NCBI GenBank assembly: GCA_943736015.1
Contig: OX031070.1
Location: 25,937,673 to 26,001,672, forward strand
DNA length: 64,000 nt
Origin: Tridacna crocea
Lineage: Eukaryota > Mollusca > Bivalvia > Cardiida > Cardiidae
Direction of reading: 5' to 3'
In this document: positions 11,034 to 22,539 of the stretch, piece by piece
Layout: every line of letters begins with the position of its first letter
Numbering within the stretch: the stretch's first letter is position 1
Program-made: the position numbers and the translations under genes
Notes under the pieces: generated by a model
What the model saw: the letters and a program-made list of their open reading frames with translations, nothing else
Databases searched by the model: none
Told to the model about the DNA's origin: nothing

Positions 11034-12987
11034 GCAGGCCTCTGCCAACCCTCAGAAAATGGGGAGAAGTGACTTCTCCCTAATCTGAGAATGGGGAGAA
11101 GTGGTCAGACTTTGGGGAGAAGTGGTCAGACTTTGGGGAGAAGTTCAGACCGACATCAAAAATAGATGTGGGCCGAAATATAGAGGGAATTCACAACACC
11201 ATAACAATATAACAAATTAATAAAATTGAAAAGCATGTGAATCTAAATGGAATAAAATTATTTTATGCTTTTTATCTTTTTCATGATCAGTATACTTATT
11301 CCTCTTGGAAACTACTCAAAACATATTTATTCATAGTGCCCGCCCGGGTGGCTCAGTGGTGAGCGTGTCGGACTCATGACCTGATGGTTGTGAGTTCGAT
11401 ACCCGGTTGAGGTGAACTTTCTTTCCGGCGTATTTTCGCCTCTCACCTCTGCTGAAGCATGTGAGAAAAGTAGTCGGTAGCTTTGGAAAGAAAGTTGTGT
11501 TAGTACTGGTGTAAGAAAGCTAGGAAACAGATATGCCTCACCGATCGCCATGATATGACCTAAGCTGTTAAAGTGGCGTTAAACTCCAATACAACCAACC
11601 AAATTTATTCATAGTTTGCTAAATTCACATACATGTACCTTTAGGATTAAAACATTATGGAAAGAAATGATAATGGAAAGAGAAAGCAGTGCTAGTTTGA
11701 GTATTAAATAGTTTCTCCTGGCACATATTTCTTTTCAAAATCTTTTGAACACTAGACTATTTGTTTCCAAAGTCCTGAATATAATTTTTTGCTAAAAATC
11801 ATTCTCATTACCAATTTTAATTTTCATTATAATATAAATGTAACATATATACCTATCAAATTGACAGCATTTGCAGCAGGCAAATACCGGTAGATAACCG
11901 CTCAAAGGCTGTAACTAATGTTTAAAGATATAAAAAGATATAATCTGTCAAATGTAGAAAAGCTTACTTCCAGCATTTTCTCATATTGCCACGATGTTTT
12001 CACCTTTCTATTGGTAAGTTAGACCCAGTTTCAGAGTGCGAGAGACATCGAAAATATAGCTGTCCAATTACCGTTTGTCTTTGATTAATATCGGATAAAT
12101 CGTAAATAAAACCATCGTTCAACAACAAACACCAAATTTACAATCAAAGCCTTTTAGATCGGCGGTTTGGGGCCCAATCAAGGAAATACTATATATCAAC
12201 GGAATACTTAAATCTATTTAGAATCAAAGACAATAACATTTTTTTTTTTAAATTTTATCTTTTAGTTAGCGTCATAGAATATATTCGATTTTATCCAAAC
12301 GCTGTTGCGGTGACGAGCTACCATTTTGAAGTTGAATCATGTGACTTCGCTAAAATACTATATTGGCGCCAAATTATAGTCACATGATTTGAAAATATAG
12401 TGCCACATGATCTAGGAGATGATCTAAGTACGTCATCATATCTGTTCGTTTGGAAAACTGCGAGTAATAACAAATTTTAAAAGATGGGGTAAATGGTGAA
12501 AAGCAAGTAGGTACCGATTCCATCGTTTTCAAAACTGGAATATTTCAATCCATTTAAAACTTTGGGAATAAAAGTTGACTACGAAAGACCGATATCCGGG
12601 GTAGGACTTATACCTCCATATAGTTATTAAATTTAGCAAACCGTGTTTCAAAAAAACAGAGGTCCGACAAACACCGATAGGCGGCGTTGATATTTGTCTA
12701 TAATAGGGGATTATCCCATGGTGTCATAAAGTTAATTAACAATGACTTGTCAATCAGACTCTTGGTATGTTATAAACTAATTAAACTCGCTGATTGGGCA
12801 GTAACTGTAAATCGGGTACGACACACGCTGATTTGGTAGATTAGACACAGGACGCTTTGTCAATATACTCGAGGCGACTTCCCGATTTTTTCAGGCGACT
12901 TGAACTTCGCTTTACTTGGCGAAATGAGCGAAGTTTTTTTAAATCAGGCGACTTTTTCGCCCAAGTCGCCCACTCGGCCGAGGCCTG
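11034..12987. mobile_element. Candidate insertion with CAGGCCTC ends inside the CACTA element
   Basis: Left end GCAGGCCTC and right end GAGGCCTG are inverse. CATT flanks both sides (11030-11033, 12988-12991). It interrupts the TTAATGG-rich sequence of the CACTA element. Next to the left end is GGGGAGAAGTGACTTCTCCC and tandem GGGGAGAAGTGGTCAGACTTT words; near the right end are repeated GGCGACTT words. The ends resemble those of the element at 49958-50846, suggesting a hAT-like family. The target duplication is not clear cut. Confidence 0.45.
11338..11601 (+). mobile_element. tRNA-derived SINE, full length, 13-bp TSD
   Basis: The head CGCCCGGGTGGCTCAGTGGT has the box A motif of a tRNA, with a box B-like GTTCGATACC at about 11394-11403. 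The body reads TTCTTTCCGGCG...AAGTAGTCGGTAGC, and the tail is AACCAACCAA. The flanking duplication ATTTATTCATAGT is perfect (11325-11337, 11602-11614), so it is a recent insertion. Confidence 0.92.
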
Positions 12988-13245
12988 CATTACATTTTCA
13001 GTAATGGTATAGGCCATAAATTACATATTAATGGTAGTTAATTAATTTGAACACTGAATTCATGGCCAAAACATTTCTGGATATGTTCTTGCCATTAATA
13101 AGCCATCAAATGGCAATTAATTAATATGCTGATGCAATAAGCAGTTACAACAAGCCATTTATATTGTAACTTACATGCAGTAACACAGATTGACTCATCT
13201 TGATTCTGTCTTTTACATGCTTGATTCATCTTTTCATTCTTTTAC

Positions 13246-13450
13246 TCTTTATCAAATGACATAATTTTAGACTGGACCAAATTCAAAGCATTTGCTGCTT
13301 AAAACATAAAGTTGTCTCAAAAATTTAAATTTGTTTGGGAAAGAATAGAAAACATTGTGAAAAAAGGAGAAAATGATAATTCTTAGTGTTTTCTCCTTTT
13401 TCAACAATTGTTTCAAAAAGGCTGGTTCCTTAGGGTCTTAAAAAGATTTT
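13246..13450 (-). mobile_element. TTAA MITE type A, degenerate, inside the CACTA element
   Basis: Left end TTTACTCTTTATCAAATGAC and long arm recognisable; core 13349-13418 with a mutated centre. A second relic lies at 13560-13660. Confidence 0.7.
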
Positions 13451-14080
13451 ACAAACTGTCAACATTTTCATACACAAAGTAGCAATGACAGGGCTTTGAC
13501 AATACTGATCTGAATTGCTAAACTAAAACTGCTATGAATAACACTGTATTTTCATGACCCCATGAGAGAAATCCTCTGAAAACATTTTGAATAACGATGA
13601 ATTGCTCTTAACCACCAATTTCTTCCTACCTTGAAATATTTTCTACCATTTTAAGAAAACAAGTCCATCATTCGATCATACATGTTTTTTTGTTTTTTTT
13701 ATCCTTTTGATCTCTAGATCTTAAAATGCTTTTAAGTTGGACAAGTCATGAATATACACGTATATGGTCATCTTGTGAAGAATAATCCTATGAAACCTAA
13801 AACTGAATAATCCTATGAAACCTAAAACTGTCTAGAACCAATCACGAGTTCTGACAACCTTGAGGAAGAAGGCTTGAGTAAAAACAAAGTCAATACAACA
13901 AACACAAGCCAGGACTGAGGACAAGTCTTCTCCTTGCTGGTTTAAATCATCGTGGGTCCCTCAACTATTTGTTTTGGGTCGAACTGTCTTTGGGCCGAAT
14001 GCTCTTCCACCAAAATGAAAATATCCCCCACATTCAGTGAGATAAAAAAACATTAATGTCATAAAATTGTTGGCATCATA

Positions 14081-14291
14081 CCGTAAAACGCCCCGCCATA
14101 AATCGCGAAAACCCATGAAAATCAAAATTATGTGTCAAAAAAATGCAACTGGTTTATGGATTCATTTCGTATACACCGAATACAATATCTTTAACAGAAT
14201 GAAGCTGAAAATTTCATCAAATTTCTTCTTTTAACTCAAAAAACAATGTCACATGTAAACATTGAGTGTATAGCAGAGGGGCGTTTTACGG
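14081..14291. mobile_element. Short MITE with 14-bp TIR and TA target
   Basis: CCGTAAAACGCCCC at 14081-14094 is perfectly inverted at 14278-14291. TA flanks both ends (14079-14080, 14292-14293). Size 211 bp with no coding capacity. A TA duplication suggests a Tc1/mariner-type source. Confidence 0.75.
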
Positions 14292-15900
14292 TATTATGCC
14301 AAATTGTTTATTCATATTCAGCAGTATTAGCTAGAACTTGCTTCTTTTCAATTTCATTAGATCATAAGCAATTTAATATTTCACAACGGCAATGCATCAT
14401 CGATTTCACCTTACACTTTATTAAAAACATTTCCTTGTCCAAACCTAAATCTGCCTAAGTGTCTCTCCCATCAGCCAATTTCCTAGATATGCTTGTTATT
14501 TTCGAAAAAGAAATAAGAGTCTTATGGTCAATTTATCAGTAAACTTTTGACTTCCTGGATTTTTCAAATGTACCGCTTCAAAATGCACATGTCAGACAGG
14601 AAGTTGTACACTCTTCTTGGTCTTTATTTCTGAAGAGTATGCAAGAGGAATAGGCTTTTTCGTCCCACTGCTTGTTCCCACCTTATCTTATTCGTCCGGA
14701 CTTCTTTGTTTCAACCAAATTCATATAGTATGAACAGATGTAATGAAGTTCCCTTGATCCAGAATGGTGTTATTTCAGAGATTTGGCCAAAAATATAAAA
14801 ATATGTTTGTATTTTAAAATCATTTTCACACTAAAGGGTTAGCAGTAAAATGTGGTGATATATAAGTAGATTCAATTTTACTGTATGAAATACATTTAGG
14901 TTAAAGTTTATCTGACCATGTCAAACTTACATTGGGCACTTTTTATCAATTAGAATTAATTCACAGACCCTGTAGTACATATATACTTCATGTATAGTTT
15001 GTGCAAAATACACTTTATGCATGTTCTGTGCAACTATACATTAAGTTGACCAAGCCTAAGATAAAAGTAAAGTCAGGATACCAAGGGAAACTGTATAAGT
15101 CCATGTAGATTACTACTGTTTAATATACTGAAGTTTTTGCCATGTAGAAAAGGTGTACTGGTAGAAAAATTAATTTTTGCTGTGATCATTGAAATTACTA
15201 GGGTTCTGTGGTGTACTTACTGCATAATTTGTGAATTAGTATGCAGCATATGTACCACATGCAGTATATGTATAATGTACATGTACTTCTGTGATGTACT
15301 GCTATGTACGCAGCATATACCCATATATATATACAAGTACACTCTATGTATCAACTGTTTTGTTTTATGATGATTGTGTAGAATAATGCCCATTAGTGTT
15401 GGTTTTATTCAATGGTTATTTCTTCAAGATACCCTTTAATGGGTTTATTAATGGGGTTTGCATTTTTTTCAGTGTCAAATTCAAAAATTTTTCAAGTATA
15501 TTCCCATTATATTACAAAATAATAGTCATCAACCATATGCGGAAATTTTTTAATGGCAATGAATGCAGTTTCCTATGTGTGATGGCAATTAGTTTTTATT
15601 TACCTGCATAAATGGCCCCATTAATTTGAAATCAATTGGCATTAAACTTGTAAACATTATGAATTAATGATCCCATTAATATATGTATGCCATCACATTA
15701 AGGGTATTAGACAAAATTCAATGTTTATCATGGCAATTTCATGGGCAAATTGGCCATTAATGATGAAAATAATGGCTATAAGCTAACACCATAAAAAAAA
15801 AAGAAAAAATATTAATGGGTACCTTTAATGGTTTTGTTATCATTATTTGGCAATTTATGGGTTTTTAATGGCATTTTCATTGTTACCTTCTGCAGTAGTG

Positions 15901-16080
15901 GAGGACAGCATTTGAACACAGTTGGAAAAGGACAAAATGCATGTAGCCAGCATTTTCTTCTTTTCTGACAATTTTTTCTTTCTGTTCAAATGAAAGTTCA
16001 AACTTGTGAGCAGCCCTTGATTTGTCCTCTGTGAATCCTTGTTATTGGGCCTAGTCTTGGGAGTTTTGTCATTTGGTAAT
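15901..16080 (+). mobile_element. TTAA MITE right part, split by the CACTA element
   Basis: Core about 15910-15977 with CATGTAGCCAGCATTTTC, then the long arm to GTCATTTGGTAATATTTG. A further long-arm scrap is at 16100-16160. Confidence 0.8.
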
Positions 16081-16386
16081 ATTTGATACATTGTATTGTC
16101 TGCAGATGCTTTTGAATTGGAGCAGTCTTAAAAAGTTGGTAATCTGGTAAAGACAAAGCATTTGAATTTTTTTTTACAATGGTTACAACATTTATGTTTA
16201 CCTTATGAAGAAGACAATTTTTAGAACATCTTGGTAAAATATGATGGTTCTTACAGGTTTAAATTAGTCTTTGCTATGGAAGAAAACATTCTTGGAAAAG
16301 CAGAAAATGCTAGTTACAAGCATTCAGTTTAAACCTTAACGTGTGTGAACTGTCCTTTGTTCAACCATGAGAAATAAGAGTGCATT

Positions 16387-17977
16387 TTTAGCTCACCTGA
16401 GCACAACGTGCTCAAGGGGAGCTTTTAGGATCACCCGGTGTCCGTCGTCCGTCGTGCGTCGTCCACAATTCTTTAAACATCAACTCCTCCTAAACCGCTG
16501 GGCGGATTTGGACCAAACTTGGCAGGAATGTTCCTTGGGAGGTCCTCTTTAAAAATTGTTCACAGAATTTGATTCCATCAAAAACTCTGGTTGCCATGGC
16601 AACCAAATGGAATTTTTTAGCAAATTCTTTAAAAATCTTCTCCTCTGAAACCGCTGGTCGGATTTTGAAATAATTTCACAGATATGTTCCTTGGGTGACC
16701 CTTTTCAAAAATGTTCGTGAAATTTTGATTCGTCAAAAAATGTGGCTCTGGTGAATGGGGGCTTCTTGCACCATACAGAAATGAAGGAATTCTTTAAAAA
16801 TCTTCTCCTCTGAAACCGCTGGTCGGATTTTGAAATAATTTCACAGATATGTTCCTTGGGTGACCCTTTTCAAAAATTGTTCGCGAAATTTTGATCCGTC
16901 AAAAAATGTGGCTCTGGTGAATGGGGGCTTCTTGCACTATACAGAAATGAAGGAATTCTTAAAAAATCTTCTTCTCTGAAACCGCTGGTCAGATTTTGAA
17001 ATAATTTCACAGAGTTGTTCCTTGGGTGACCCTTTTCAAAAAGTGTTCGCGAAATTTTGATTGGTCAAGAAACATGGCTCTGGTGAATGGGGGCTTCTTG
17101 CACTATACAGAAATGAAGAAATTCTTAAAAATTCTTCTTCTCTGAAACAGCTGGTTAGATTTTGAAATAATTTCACAGAGATGTTCCTTGGGTTACCCTT
17201 TTCAAAAATTGTTCGCGAAATTTTGATTGGTCAAGAAATATGGCTCTGGTGAATGGGGGCTACTTGCACTATACAGAAATGAAGAAATTCTTAAAAATTC
17301 TTCTTCTCTGAAATGGCTGGACAGATTTTGAAATAATTTCACAGAGATGTTCCTTGGGTGACCCTTTTCTAAAAGTGTTCGCGAAATTTTGATTGGCCAA
17401 GAAACATGGCTCTAGTGAATGGGGGCTACTTGCACTATATGGAAATGAAGAAATTCTTGAAAATTCTTCTTCTCTGAAACCCGTGGTCAGATTTTAAAAT
17501 AATCTGACAGAGATGTTCCTTGGGTGACCCTTTCCAAAAGCTGTACATATAATTTTGATCCGTCAAGAAACATGGCTCTTGTGAATGGGGGCTACTTGCA
17601 CTATATGGACATGATGAAATTCTTTAAAATTCTCTTTCTCTGAAACCCCTGGTCAGATTTTGAAATAATTTCAGAGAGATGTTCCTTGGGTGACCCTTTT
17701 CAAAACTTGTTCATAAATTTTGATCCATCAAGAAACATGGCTCTCGTGGATGGGGGCTACTTGCTCTTATACAGAAATGAAGAATTCTTACAAATTCTTT
17801 TTTTTGAAACTGATGGTCAGATTTCGAAATGACTTTTACAGGTGACCTTTTGAAAATTGCTTAGCTAAATTATAAATTTGGTTCCAATGTTTCAATACCT
17901 CAAAAAAAAAAAGAAAATAGACTATGGTCATCTCAAAAATTCAGGTGAGCGATCCAGGGCCATCTTGGCCCTCTTGT
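16387..17977 (+). mobile_element. Hairpin-ended element with ~168-bp tandem repeats (TAGCTCACCTGAGC family)
   Basis: Starts TTTTAGCTCACCTGAGCACA with nested inverted words. Then come seven to eight tandem units of about 168 bp from about 16620 to 17870 (key words: GAAACCGCTGGTCGGATTTT, ATGTTCCTTGGGTGACCC, GGCTCTGGTGAATGGGGGCT). It ends TCAGGTGAGCGATCCAGGGC followed by the hairpin AGGGCCA-TCT-TGGCCCT and CTTGTTT. The inverted subterminal word GCTCACCTGA / TCAGGTGAGC plus a 3' hairpin, with no TIR and no coding sequence, fits a non-autonomous Helentron/pearl-like element. Class is inference; family membership with 28538-29583 is direct. Confidence 0.72.
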
Positions 17978-18019
17978 TTGTAAATAAAATGCCATAACAT
18001 CATTCAGTGTATTGTTTAA

Positions 18020-18180
18020 CTCTTTGGCAAATCATAGAATTTTAGACTGGTCCAAAGTCAAAACATTTGCAGACGACAAAATTAACATGACTGAAAAATT
18101 GAAATTTGCTTTTGGAAGGTAGAAAACTTTGTGGAAAAAGGAGAAAATGCTGGTATTAGTGTAATTCCTACTTTTTCCTT
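18020..18180 (-). mobile_element. TTAA MITE type A, truncated in the core
   Basis: Left end CTCTTTGGCAAATCATAGAA after TTAA; breaks off after AATGCTGGTATTAG. Confidence 0.75.
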
Positions 18181-21100
18181 AGTATATAGGATCTCTGATT
18201 CATCATAGCACACTGATCGAATCTTCGAAAAATATGACATGCGCAGTCAACAGGATATGAGTTAAAAACCAAAGGCTGAACACCAATATCTCCAGCTAGA
18301 TGCAGCTACAGATACATAGATATATCTCATTATCTCCCGTTAGATGGCATTCTATAAATACTCATCTATCTGATATGGGCATCCTGGGTACAGAACCGAA
18401 CCGCTTTCTTACGCGACAACCGTTACTTTGAATTTAAAACAAACAAAAAGGTTTACCCAATAAAACGCTACCTAGTAATTCACTCAACTATGATCACCAG
18501 TTTAGAGAAATCTGTTGCTAAAGCAGGTCTCATTTCTCCTCAAACGTATTGATTCGTAAAAGCTATTTTCAATATTGCTACTTTATAGAGCGTAATATTA
18601 CAATCAGCCTGCTTTCGGGGCTAGTAGTGATGCGTCATATAAGACAGTCGAATCTTCGAAGAATATGACATGCGCAGACAACGCCTCCCAGCCCTGTCCC
18701 TACGGGCCTGATATGCTGATATATACGTTCCCTGCTTGGACCAAACTACCCTTATCTCCGTGTTCAAGATTTAGGGACTATCAGTCCTTTGGTAATTTCA
18801 TTCTATAACCCATCACCTTTTCACGTGTTGCATACTTCAACCAATCAAAAATGATCAACATTTTTTAAGCGGGAAGGTGAGCTCTGGGTACAACGGTAGT
18901 CCAAATATTTAGACGTACACATGCTTGTTTGCCGTTCAACATTTATTTTTCGGACATTTCACATTTTACTTTTCTTTTGCATGTTACGTCTAAACGGGAC
19001 CTACTTAGTTCTATGTAGCAAATTTGATTTCCTAAAATCCGGGATAATGGTGAAAAAGCACTCAAGTAAACATGATAGATAACTTAACTGGATACAAATT
19101 TACTTTTCTGACTCTGAAAAAGGGCCACATTCATGATATATTCATCTTGAGTTCAATCGTGTAACTTTTTCAACACAAAAGCCGCCATGTATACAAGCAT
19201 ATTTCGGGTTAAATAAAAAAACGAATTTCCGAACGATTTTTGAACGAAATCCGATTAGCCCCCCCCCCCCTACCTTTCACGGATTGTAACCTTAGATTTG
19301 GCAACCATTTTCTGAAGTTCTGTTTACCAAAATTATTTTTAAAACCTTAACATAAATTAATGTGAAATGCCTGTATGATCATAGTCCCTACTTGTTCACA
19401 TCAAATCATGTATATATTCAACGATAAGAACATATTCAGCCTTCGGTCTTGTGCCAGAAGCTGAATTTAGACATGGGAAACCCCGGCCTCATTGCGTAGC
19501 TTTATATATCCATTGGACAGTTCATGAAAAACATACCGTATACCAGAACTCAAGTAGAATGCTTCCTAACACCAGAAGTAACTGTTTGGATAATATAAAT
19601 GAACTGTTCTAAGTCAGTTAGCTCAGTTTGTGAAGCGCGATGAACGGAACGGGCGTGTGTAAAATTTAACATCTATTGGTCTTCTCTTGACAGAAGCACT
19701 ACAATACCAGAAAAAAAAAAAAAAAAAATACACTTTTTTGCAGTATTTCTGCTCAAGCAAATTTAATTGTACGAAAATCAAGTTGTGGAATTGAAATTCA
19801 TGGAATAAATTTTGGCTACACGCGAAACCTCACGCCAAAAATAATAATAATAAAGTGTCATTTTTTCCGTTGTCTCGTGTAAAATGACAGTTAGGCAGTA
19901 ACTTGACACCTTTATTGACATTATCTTTCTCAAATCATGCGGAAATACGTATCCATAAATTTACAGACATGAAAAATTGATTGGTACAAAAAACGCAGAA
20001 ACCCATGACACAACAGAATGCTCCGTTAGACTCAGCCCGGTCAGAGACTTTAGACCGTCTTTTCTGCTTTTTAATTACTTTAAACAGAAAATTTTCATAA
20101 ATATCTTGATCTAACAGACTTGTTTTGCTGCAAATCATAAATATGCAGTTCAGAATCGTTATTGTCCAACCCTCTAATATGAACTTAACCACAGATTTAC
20201 AGCTCAGGGGTTAAGTGTGCCCTGAGCGGAAATACCGGTTTCGGTTCCTTCTATCAATTTATTAGCAGCTGTGAAGAAGGACTGGGAATTTCTTCAAAAC
20301 TACTTTATCATAAATCACTTGAAAATATTCAGTGTCGTATTCAAAGGGTTTCATTGCTATGGAACAACCCATGGCGTATCCATGACGTACATGTATATAT
20401 AAGTTCTCCACGTCGTATTTTAGTAGGACTGGTTGGAAATATTCACTCTCATTAATATGAGCGAGAAGTCTGGAAAAACATCATAAAATACCACTAAAAC
20501 CGATCTTTCTTTTAGAAATATGCATACGGTCCTGTTTTGGTTGCAGTTCCTGAATTAACAGCAGTGAAACTATTGTAAATTTGCATTTAAATAAGGGGTT
20601 CGTAAGAAAAGGTGACGTCTTTCACTTCATTGTGCTTAAGAAAACTGGGATGCATTTAGGGTTCAAAAACATGCACCCCGTGAAAACACATCGATCGACG
20701 ATAGACCTAATTTCTCTTTAATGAAATGAAGCTTTTCAATACTTTCCAACGTTAAAGTTTACCTAAAAAGTTGGAGCCTAGCTTACTGTCGTACGTTCAT
20801 TTATGTTCATGTCTTTATCTATGTAAAATAAGGCCATGCACAATTGCACATAAAACATCATAAAATCCGATATGTAACACTCAACCAATAATTCAAGAAA
20901 TTTATCACTCTATTTAACACACAACATCCAAAAAGTATCAGAAACTCGGGTTGGACGGGAATCCGGCGAAATCGATTCAGAAAACGCGGGAACGAACTTA
21001 ATTTGGGACGAGTTACTAAGACATTCTCTCGACGTTTCTGTGATTTATGAATAGTCTTAAAACTCGATAACCGTTTTTAATGGACCATTAAACGATTCAG

Positions 21101-22109
21101 TACTTCTTTCTAGGCAAAATTATATTTGTGAATGAGGGTTGCCCCTTTCTGTAACACTTTAATGGAGGTAAAGGAATTTCGTTTAAAAAATTTCGTTTGG
21201 TTGCCGTTAACCCACGATAACTACACATTTACATACCGGTTTTACTTCAAAACTAGGGTAGTGTGAAATAGAAGCGGATTTAACTCATAAAACGTAAGTG
21301 TTTTACAACCAAGTCTTTATTATCGGTTCAATATTGATTTATCTTGTTACTGATACCAGTTTCATTGGGCATCTTGCATTTTAAGTATCCAAATTTGTTG
21401 CTCAAACAGCGACAAGATTTGATGTCGGAGTTTGCTAAAGGAACCTATGAAGGGCCCGATAAGACCCTACGTACACGATGAATGTCAAAATGTGAAATAA
21501 CGTACGTAGGGTCTTGTAAATAGGACTAGGTACAACGGAAGTCTTGCCGACTCGGGGGTATACTAAAGAGTAAGTCTATGAACCCTCTTTGGTAGATCTA
21601 GTTAGATATTGTATTCCCTTATAAGGTACAACAACAAAGTAATTGCAAATCGCCAATGGCTATTTTGCTGTCTTCGCATTTTCAGACTCGAAGATACACC
21701 ATGCCCCTCGTCCCAGCCAGGAATCGTCCTCTTCCGGGCCCCCGATTTTCCTATGATAAATCCTGCTCAAATAAATCTTGATCTACATATTTTATGAGTG
21801 CTGTTGTTGTTATGGAACAGTTTCCATTTCACTGGTGTCGTAAACTGAACACAATGAAAAGTAAAGTGCTTGATATTGACGTGCATTTTTTCGTCCTCGA
21901 GCATGTTCGTCCGGGATTGATCACACCAGACTATGTATTAGGGTAGTACGAATGAAAAGACACACATTTTGCCTGCTTGGTTATTGTTCACCAAACTTAA
22001 AAAAAATATAAACTTGTTGAGAGGGGCTTTTTGTAGAATTTAATGGTCTTGTGAGTTGTGACAAAACTTGAAAGAATGTTTAACCCTGCACCACATGATC
22101 CAGATTTTT
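18181..22109. other. No gene recognised; mostly unique DNA with a few repeats
   Basis: Contains a direct repeat of about 30 bases (TCGAATCTTCGA...ATATGACATGCGCAG) at 18217-18246 and 18648-18677, a C run at 19259-19270, an A run at 19710-19729, and a hairpin at 21461-21515. Open frames are short and show no family motif. Slightly richer in CG than the flanks. Confidence 0.6.
21461..21515. repeat. Hairpin, 14-bp perfect stem
   Basis: AAGACCCTACGTAC (21461-21474) pairs with GTACGTAGGGTCTT (21502-21515) around 27 bases. No known role. Confidence 0.75.
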
Positions 22110-22113
22110 TTAA

Positions 22114-22525
22114 CCAATTACCACACAAAACAGACTTTTAAAGACCCTGGGAAAGAAAGCCTTGGAAAACATTGTCGGAAAAAGAGAAAATGCTGGTAAA
22201 CAGCATTTTCTTCTTTTTCCGCAATATTTTCTACCCTATTAAAGGAAATTTGCACCATTTGAGCCAAGTAATATTGTCGTCTGCAAATGCTTTCAATTTG
22301 GACAAGGCTAAATTTTTTTTGTCTGGTAAAGGGTTAATGACCTTCAGAAAGAAGCCTTTTTAAAACATTTTGGGAAAAGAAGAAAATGCTGGTAACCGGC
22401 ATTTTCTCCTTTATCCACAGTGTTTTCTGTACTTTTGAAGATGGCATGATTTGAATACATTTTAATTGATCATCTGCAATTGCTGGCAAGTCCGAAAATT
22501 TGTCCTTTGGTAAAGAGGTCAGATC
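22114..22525 (+). mobile_element. Two tandem TTAA MITEs type A
   Basis: 22114-22333 (TTAA 22110-22113, 22334-22337; core 22168-22234) and a left-truncated copy 22338-22525 (core 22362-22432) share one TTAA. Confidence 0.85.
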
Positions 22526-22539
22526 TAGTCCATCACAAA

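Larger units (their letters stand above)
10589..15900. mobile_element. CACTA (EnSpm-type) non-autonomous transposon, 5.3 kb
   Basis: The left end CACTACTGCA (10589-10598) is the exact inverse of the right end TGCAGTAGTG (15891-15900). The 3-bp duplication GAG lies at 10586-10588 and 15901-15903. CACTA ends with a 3-bp TSD are diagnostic of the EnSpm/CMC superfamily. Both subterminal zones (10600-11030 and 15380-15890) are full of short CCATTAA / TTAATGG words in both orientations, as expected for transposase-binding subterminal repeats; a third such zone lies at 12988-13170. The flanks rejoin into one TTAA palindromic element (10548-10588 with 15901 on), which independently shows the insertion. 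No transposase frame is visible. Later insertions: 11034-12987, with SINE 11338-11601 inside it, a TTAA element about 13246-13450, and a TA-flanked MITE at 14081-14291. Confidence 0.8.

Noticed and set aside
11327-11551. Minus-strand frame with LFPSFLTPVLTQLSFQSYRL, similar to one at 48683-48943
   Set aside because: Both are read out of the SINE body; the similarity is repeat identity.
19935-20192. 85-codon minus-strand frame in the unique region
   Set aside because: Length expected by chance in AT-rich DNA; no similarity recognised.
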